In this document: positions 56,697-64,000 of the stretch, one piece after another
How positions within the stretch are numbered: the first letter of the stretch is position 1
How the letters are laid out: each line of letters starts with the position of its first letter
Source of the DNA: Platerodrilus igneus
Taxonomy: Eukaryota; Arthropoda; Insecta; Coleoptera; Lycidae
Assembly: GCA_036346225.1 (NCBI GenBank)
Contig: JARFIW010001215.1
Coordinates: 6,338,501-6,402,500 of the forward strand
Direction of reading: 5' to 3'
Length of the DNA stretch: 64,000 bases
Notes under the pieces: model-generated
What the model was told of the DNA's origin: nothing
What the model saw: the letters and a program-made list of their open reading frames with translations, nothing else
The model's database searches: none
Program-made: the position numbers and the translations under genes

Positions 56697-57660
56697 GTTA
56701 CAGGTAAAATGAGTGTTACATTATAAATTTAGATTTGCTCATCTTTAAGGGTGCACCTGCTAACTATAATGGTTGCAGGAATGGTTATTTTGGTTATCAT
56801 AATTAAGGAGCGCCAAATCATATTGCTCAGCAATTCCTTTCAATACTAGCCCTACACGGAAGACAATTATTTCGAATAGGTTTCCATTGCTTCTGGTTTC
56901 CTAAATTTATTACATTATGCATTACCTTTTCCTACAATACCATAAAAACACATCCAATTTTGGTCAAATTAAGTGAAATGCTTGTACCAAATATAATCCT
57001 GTCACTAAGGTCACTGGAAATCCTTTTACAATGACCTAATTTTTATTTAATTCATAAATAAATGCATATAAAATTCAACCTATACTTAACTCTATTGACA
57101 TTAAATAATTGCAATATAGATACCAATAACCTTGAAAAACCTCATTTTTTGACCCCAAACTAGCCAGGTATTACTAAAGAAATGCTAAGAAAGAAACATT
57201 AAATCAAATCCATCAATAATATTCACTCCAAGTTTTCCATATTGAATTACATGACATTTTAAATCGCATTTCTAGAAATGCACTTAAAAACCAACATAGA
57301 AAACAATTAAATATCAACTAGTTCTTTTTTAATTTCATTGATTTAAAAAAATTTAAAATCAATATGTACATACTCTTTAATATTTTAAATTGTTCCAAAA
57401 ATCCTTGCATGAATACTTAAATTTAACCAGCACTCGTTCCTTGCTGTCATCGTTCAACTACCTAAGTACTTGTGTGTTGAAATTCACATATACATAAAAG
57501 TATAAACATAAAAGCTCATGTACTGTTTAAAAATATTGTTAAATTTTTGTCCAGAAACCATCTGTATTTCCAACTTTCGTTCTCATCTAACACAGCTCCC
57601 TTAACATAACCAATACAAAATTCAAATTATTTGAGAGGTAACTCTCCAGGTGCTAGTCTC
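56697..57660 (+). repeat. diverged direct repeat, copy 1
   Basis: Matches 58649-60490 in order and orientation. Both start with TGTTAC(A/G)GGTAAAATG and a GTGTTAC block, then AAGGGTGCA, ATAAATTCA-type text with ATAAAATTCAACCTA, then GACATT(A)AATAATT, and end near CCAGAAACCAT and AGCTCCCTTAACA. No ORF. The pair is an old segmental duplication or two members of one repeat family. Confidence 0.75.
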
Positions 57661-57697
57661 TTTTTAAAAGGTTTACGAAATTATATCTAAGTCTAAC

Positions 57698-57716
57698 ACA
57701 CACACACACACACACC
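57698..57716 (+). repeat. (CA)n microsatellite
   Basis: A short ACACAC run followed by CCCAACGTGTGTG. Confidence 0.85.
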
Positions 57717-58648
57717 CAACGTGTGTGAAATCTATCATGCCATTGCAAGCGTATGACTATAATACGGTTCTAAGAAACTTTCTGAATTTGATTTTCCTAC
57801 CTTAACTTCAAACTGTTGTGCTTATTTGTTATTTCAAATTTCTCTATAAAATCTTATTAATTGTGGTCAGCTTCCGGTAATACATTGCAATAAGTTTAAT
57901 CTATGCTTAAGAAAAGTTATTGTCCCATTATAATTAAAGTCGCATACTGGTACAATCATCCTTGAACGTGTAGCCATGTTTCAGATATGATTCAGCATTT
58001 CTCACATGAATGATTTATGAAATCTTTTATTTCATCGAATTTAAAATTTCATCATTCTGAACTATTACATTTACAATGTATTTAAAAAAATAATGTAATA
58101 GCTGTTTATAGAAACAAAATTTGAAATATTCTTAATTAAGATTGATAATTTATTATATCTATTATACAAGGTGCATCCATGTTTAGTCTTCATTCAAATT
58201 TACTAATTTTTCCCCCTTACCATCTAATTTGTATCTAGCGTAGCGTAGCATCGTGTTACATAATTAGCAAAATTTATAATATTTGCATAGTAAGCACTAA
58301 ACTTTCTACCCTTCTTGAACTGTGAAAAAGTATGAGCGAGTAAAATCATTTAAGAGACTGTAAATCAACTTATATCCTGATGAACCTGGTGAAGAAGAAA
58401 CAGTACATTTGCTACACAATTGCAACCATAAGTAAAATCGTAGCATGGCCTGAAATTTGCATGCCATTACAGATATTTTTAACAAAGAAAAATATAACGG
58501 CATCAATATTATCTCCGAAATTTAACTTTTTCTCAGATCGAAAACTCGCAAAACAATTGATAAATATGTTCATGACCTCTGCTACTTGTTAACTGCATGT
58601 TCACGAACATAGTAAATTATCATGAAACTACTTTTAAAGTAAAAATTG
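57717..58648. other. non-coding spacer
   Basis: AT-rich sequence between the two direct-repeat copies. I recognise no gene or repeat in it. Confidence 0.45.
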
Positions 58649-60490
58649 TTACGGGTAAAATGTGTGTTACGTTAATAAATTTTTATTTGCCTTGAAAAAG
58701 CATGGACCCTGTAACAATATAAGGGTGCATCGGTTAACTGCAGGGGTGCGAGAGTGGGTTTTTATGGAAGAAATAATAAAAGAAAATAGAAAAATTTGAA
58801 ATAACAAATAAAATGGCCGAAATGCAATTGCTTAGTTACATTAATCACTTACCCCAAAAGGCTTTTTCTTTTGTAATAAGTAAGGGGGCACCGAACCGTG
58901 TGTCAACAATCCCTTTCGATATTATTCCTACATGGAAGATTGGTATTCCGCATAGGTCTCTTTTGCTTTGGTTCGTTAATTCGATCACCTTATATGTTAC
59001 TTTCTCTAAAATATCTTAACATGCCTAACTTTTTGGTCATATTAAATAAAATTGAAAATAAAGTACTTTCCTAATATTCTTCTATCACTGGGGTAACTGG
59101 ATATCCTTTACAACTGTGTCTGTTTACCTAGTTCCTAAATAAATTCAAATAAAATTCAACCTACGTTTAAGCTTTATTAACATTAAATAATTTCAGTACA
59201 AATACAAATATTCCTAAAAAATATACAGGGTGTTTCAAAATTGCACGACACTATTTTAAGGGAGTGTTTTTAGCACAAAATACACAAAACTTCTAATAAA
59301 CATATGCCCTAAAATGTACCCCTATTGAGTTATAACCCCTTTAAGGGGGCTAGGTGAAATTGAGTTTTTTTAATTATCTGAAGAACCAAAAAAGATATTT
59401 TATTCAGATTTTTGTTGCCTACCCATGTTTTTATGCCAAATAAGATAGGCTTATCCATTTTTGAATGCTTCACCCAAATTAACTCGAAAACGGCTACAGA
59501 TATCGACTTCAAACAAGAGCGACTTTTTTACTCAGAAATGTCAAAAGATTCTAATTCTGGCATTATAATTTATAAAAGCTTACACACAAAAAAAATACAG
59601 GGTTAAACGTGATTGTTCCCCCCCGGATGAGACGCTCCTGATCTTATTATCGAAAAATGGATAAGCCTATCTTATTTGGCATAAAAACATGGGTAGGCAA
59701 CAAAAATCTGAATAAAATATCTTTTGTGGTTCTTCAGATAATTAAAAAAACTCAATTTCACCTAGCCCCCTTAAAGAGATTATAACTCCATAGGGGTACA
59801 TTTTAGGGCATATGTTTATTAGAAGTTTTATGTTTATTTTGTGCTAAAGAACACTCCCTTAAAATAGTGCCGTGCAATTTTGAAAAACCCTGTATATTTC
59901 TTAACTGCATTCTGGCTAGATATTGCTAACAAAATCCTAAAAAGACCTTAAATCTAATTCATTAATAATACGATCACTTCAAATTTTTCCCATTTCCTAT
60001 ATTAAATTACATGATGACATTTATAAATCCCAATTTCTGCAAATTCCGTTAATAACAATCAGTTAAACACCAGCTGTCTGTAATCTGCCTATTAAAAAAT
60101 ACTAATATTCATGCTTTCGCCAACATTAATTTCTACCAATGAAAGTTAATTACTATTTCTATACATGACATTTTCGTACTTAAATTTAACTAATACTAAT
60201 TTCGCCACGAATTCATCATTCAACAAAATAAGCAAACTTTCGTGTTCACTTAATTTCCTACTGCATGAATACCAACCAATTTATATTTAAAATTCACATA
60301 CATATAATTAAAAAATTTAGACAGAATCATAATTTTATTCACTGTTTTAAATCCCATTATTTTAAAAAGGGTTAAGGAATTTCCAGAAACCATTAGTATG
60401 TCTATTTCCTATTTGCTTTTCAAAAAATAGCTCCCTTAACACACTCACAACCCACTTGTTTGAGCTATCCTCGCAGGTAGCTCTTTTACT
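58649..60490 (+). repeat. diverged direct repeat, copy 2, with an inserted element
   Basis: Counterpart of 56697-57660. It is longer because of the 667-bp inverted-repeat element at 59226-59892 and extra sequence near 58.76-58.87 and 60.06-60.3 kb. The homology resumes after the insertion (CTTAAATCTAATTCATTAAT compared with ATTAAATCAAATCCATCAAT). Confidence 0.7.
59226..59892. mobile_element. 667-bp non-autonomous element with about 240-bp inverted repeats
   Basis: The ends are CAGGGTGTTTCAAAATTGC and its complement (one base short at the right end), flanked by TATA at 59222-59225 and 59893-59896. The arms (to about 59466 and from about 59656) match closely, including CCTAGCCCCCTTAAA and CCTATCTTATTTGGCATAAA. 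The centre is unique (about 190 bp) and has no protein. It is a MITE-like element; the superfamily is not assigned. Confidence 0.88.
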
Positions 60491-62229
60491 GTAACACACA
60501 TGCAGGATTAATCTTCTTGCCAAATTTGCAAGTGAAGTCTTGCAGGAGCTTGCACACCGTTTAAATATTACCATTAGGATAAAGCAAAATTACATACTTG
60601 AAGATGGTGTTGTTCAATATTACTTTTAACTTAACCTCAAAAAATTCCTTATTTTGCTGTTACTTCCGCCCTGTTACATCTTCATATAACTACATTTTTG
60701 ATGTTTCCTTATTACAGGCTTCCGAATAGTTAATTCGTTTTTCTGTCTGATCTAATTATTGTTACATAATTTCCCCCCTCTTATATTCAGATGGGGGTTT
60801 TTGTTCATAGTACAGTCTTCCTATTGGGTTTATGTAATGAATCCCAGGAAAAGTACTTGTGGTCTCATGTGATTTACTTAGGTTAACGTTCACATTTCCT
60901 TCAGTCATGAGCAATATAAATTAATACATTGTAGCATTATTGTATGAAATGATTAAATCATCTGCAATTATATTCGTAATTTCCCCTACTCAGTGTCTGG
61001 GTTTTAATATTGTATTGCAACTATTTATTGAATCTATGTATTTGAATTGTATTTAATTTATTTAACTAAAATTTGTAAAAGCTATCCCATATTTCAGAAT
61101 CATATTAATGAATTCACTGATATTTAATAATTATAAAACTCTTAAAACGACATTCTGCTATGAAAATTTAGTGAAATAAATATTTGGTTTACTTTTTTGT
61201 GGTTTAAATTAATTTATGAACTTAAATCTATTTAACAGAGATAAAACGGTGCTTTTGGGGCTTTTAAGTTAATGATTTTAATAAAACTAACAATTTATTG
61301 ATAGGTCTTGTTTACTGAACACTACTATTCATAAAATCAATAGACAGGGTATATCAATATGAAGTTTGTCTGTTTGAGATAAATTTTCTTATTTTTGCAT
61401 TTGGTTTTTATTTGCTATATAACACCAAGGCATTACAAAATTACCAAAATCGGATTTTTCAAATATGTAAATTTGAACAACTTGAAACTAATGCGAACAA
61501 GCACTTTATAAATTCAAGTTTTTTTACACGCATCAAATTATTGCAGATATAAAATAATATTTTTATATTTTAAATAAGGAAAACTGTTTTTAATTACTGC
61601 TTTACCTCAATCTCCGATTCAAAAATGCTTATATATGCAAGTGCTGTATGATCTTTTATCATTTTTAATTTTTGACGAGATTAACTGTATAAGCAATTTT
61701 GCGTTAAATAAAAATTTCTAAATTTTTTATATACCTTATTTGCTTGATGAGTGTTATCAGATAAAAACAATAAAAAAGCTGAAATTATCAGCATAGCAGT
61801 GTACCATTGGCTATTTTAGATAACTATTAAAACTTGACATATACACTGCAAATAGAATTGGATTAACGATAGAGTTGGTGATGTACCTGATTTATTTGTC
61901 ACATAAGATGGCTTGTGTTATAAACAACTTGTTTTTGATATAACTTTAAAAAATTGAAGTGGTTTAGCTATTTTCAAAAAATAGCCTATTGATCTGAAGG
62001 CTGAAAATCCAATAACGCCAATTTGGTTACTAACCATAAAAATTCAACTGTAAATTTTTAGGTTAAAGCTATAGTAACTATCTAAATTCAAATTTCAACT
62101 TGTATCTCGATCAAATATCTCATTTTCCAAATGCTCCTCAAATTGAATTATCCACAGTTGAAGTTGACCAAGAACCACAACAGAGTTGACTATTTCTTAA
62201 TAATTTGACTTGATCATGTATAATGTTTG
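60491..62229. other. non-coding spacer
   Basis: AT-rich sequence with no exon or TE protein recognised. Confidence 0.45.
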
Positions 62230-62800
62230 TTACGTGCTAAATTGACGTTAGTTACCTTAATTTAACTTTTGCTACCAGGGAGACAACAGTAATTAATGCT
62301 TATACAAATCTTTTTACAAATTTACAAACTTCAACACCTTCACTTATAACCGACTTGGAAATGTCTTTAAACTTTCTATCCAACAAAAGTTGTTGAGTGT
62401 TATCGCACTTAATTTGTCTCGCAGGACGATGGGCGGTTTAAGAGACGATTTAAATGTTTTCTTTTCTTTTTGCAACACAGGTTTATGAAATCTTGTGTAC
62501 ACTTTTTTCTCAACTACTAGTTTAAAATAAACACAGAAAAAGAAATTTTCAAGTCGTTCACCTATTCTATATTACAAACATGAATATCACATTATTTAAC
62601 AAGCAGAACAACCAGATAAACTAAGCTCTCTCCCTAACTGACCAAGTATGCGTTTATCTAAACAAATCTTAAATTTATTCAATTATAATTATCCAACCAA
62701 TTTAACTGGTACGTATAAATTTATGCAAATACAATTGTGGTGCCTGTTTATATAAGAATTTCTTGTTACATTATGCTTTTAACTAAGCGTGGACCAACGT
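62230..62800 (+). repeat. dispersed repeat of unknown family, copy 2
   Basis: Same repeat as 46350-46910, about 15.9 kb away and in the same orientation. The best-kept blocks are CTTGTGTACACTTTTTTCTC, TTTAAAATAAACACAG and AATTTATGCAAATACAATTG. Confidence 0.7.
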
Positions 62801-63651
62801 AAAAGACATCATAATAACAATAAATTTTTATAATTTTACCATGTATCATAAACATAAAGTAACCGAAACTGCCATCTTTTCTTCTTTCTTGTGATGGACC
62901 GAACCACTCACACATAGTCCAGTAAAGATTGGGGCCAAATTCAAATATAAGTAATATAGCCCATAACTTACAAATATTAAAATAATCTACAGCTATATCT
63001 AATAAAATAAACACTATATGCTGAAATGATGGTGCATGCTTTATAATGTCAATGTCCAACTTAACAAGCTTCATGCATAAATGTCACCAAAAAAAACAAA
63101 AGAAATATGAATAACTAGCTAATGAAACTTAGGTTGAATCTTCATGTGACTAAGGAGTTCCATTGAGTCAGGATTGAATTCACTTTCTGACGGGTAAATC
63201 ATTTCCAACATCCGTTGGTTTGAAACCAGTCTTTGTTGTCGGATTGCTGTTGAATAATTCGTGGATTTCACATTTACTCTCGTTGGTTAATCTTATAGCA
63301 TACAACCAATCTATGAACTGTTACCATCTACATATATTATCGTCACAGGTTTGCGAGTAATTAATTAATTTTTTATGCACGGCCTAGCTATTGTTCTCCT
63401 ACTTTATTTTACTCATTAATTATTCTATAAGCTTTCGCAAAGTAGCATGATTAACGTTATAAAAATTTACTGTTGCAATTGATGTGTTTGTTTACTCAAA
63501 CTAACTAGGGTAATTATCCATGCTTGCATCTTTGTATTCGAATTCGTAACATTGAAATCTTTTCTTTTTTTGTGGTTTTGAAATTAAACAATGTATTGTA
63601 CAAACAATATAACTAAGGTTTTTTTGTTTAAGCTTATTGTCCGAATTCCCC
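62801..63651. other. non-coding spacer
   Basis: No gene recognised. The 102-codon minus-strand ORF at 62766-63074 overlaps the dispersed repeat and has no known motif. Confidence 0.4.
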
Positions 63652-64000
63652 TTCATCATCATTAGGTCTTCAGTCCTGGAACTGGTTAGATGCATACCAT
63701 CATTGTTTCCTATTCTGAACTAACCTACACATTTCCCTGAAATTTGCATAGTCTGCATCTATCACTATCTGATCTAGGTCTACATCTACCTCCTTTTTCC
63801 TATCTGTGCTTGTAATATATCTCATACTATTCACCAAAAATAACTTAGAACGTATACTGCCCTTCTATGTCTCATATTTTTCCCACAGATATCCTTCTTC
63901 CCCTACTATTTCTATAACCTATTTGTTATTAACTTTGTCTGTCCATGCTATAATCCTCATACATCTGACGCACAGCATTCCAAAAGGCTGCTACGGTTTT
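63652..64000 (-). mobile_element. CFDP2-like LINE 3' end, cut by the window edge
   Basis: The minus strand ends in a TAATGATGATG tail preceded by GAAGACC, and carries the same 3' sequence as 17.6-18.1 kb (TTCAGGGAAATGTGTAGGTT, AACCAGTTCCAGGACTGAAG). It also contains the CAGCCTTTTGGAATGCTGTG region of the C-terminal ORF. The element should continue beyond 64 kb. Confidence 0.8.

Overview
The window is eukaryotic and almost certainly from an insect. It has spliced exons with GT..AG boundaries, an AT-rich background, and a dense load of invertebrate transposable elements: an R1-clade LINE, a LINE related to the CFDP2/RTE type, a tRNA-derived SINE, two piggyBac elements, Tc1 and mariner remnants, and two other DNA transposons with spliced or broken transposases. 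The large introns and the TE mix suggest a big-genome insect such as a cockroach, termite or other polyneopteran. That placement is an inference, not a proof.

Only two host genes are visible, both on + and both partial. The first two coding exons of a TBL2-like gene (ER-anchored WD40 protein) lie at 19.3-19.9 kb. A single large terminal exon of an RNA exonuclease 1 (REXO1/prage-like) gene, with all DEDDh motifs, lies at 54.45-55.92 kb. No further TBL2 exon was found.

Layout. 1-7.4 kb: remnants of an R1-clade LINE on -, carrying two SINE insertions. 8.3-9.6 kb: four head-to-tail SINE copies. 9.7-11.2 kb: decayed TE ORF with a Cys-rich tail. 11.8-18.1 kb: CFDP2-like LINE on +, broken by a SINE, a 1.09-kb insertion with a 13-bp target duplication, a duplicated 3' end and a convergent SINE pair. 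19.3-19.9 kb: TBL2 exons. 20.80-35.56 kb: a nested TE, in which a piggyBac (TTAA ends) is split by element B, which is split by element A; a 1.23-kb near-perfect palindrome also lies in B. 36.99-40.37 kb: a second piggyBac whose two halves are inverted, divergent copies of the same 3' region. 43.3-43.8 kb: mariner scrap. 51.6-52.8 kb: Tc1-like element. 54.45-55.92 kb: REXO1 exon. 56.7-60.5 kb: two diverged direct repeats, the second carrying a 667-bp inverted-repeat element. 63.65 kb to the end: another CFDP2-like LINE 3' end.

The most informative signal is that the SINE 3' end and the R1-like LINE 3' end share a 30-nt module that can fold as a hairpin (CCAATG/CATTGG outer stem, ACC-TTCG-GGT inner stem). 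This points to the LINE as the machinery that moved the SINE. No intact transposon ORF was found; every TE protein here is interrupted by stops, frameshifts or insertions.
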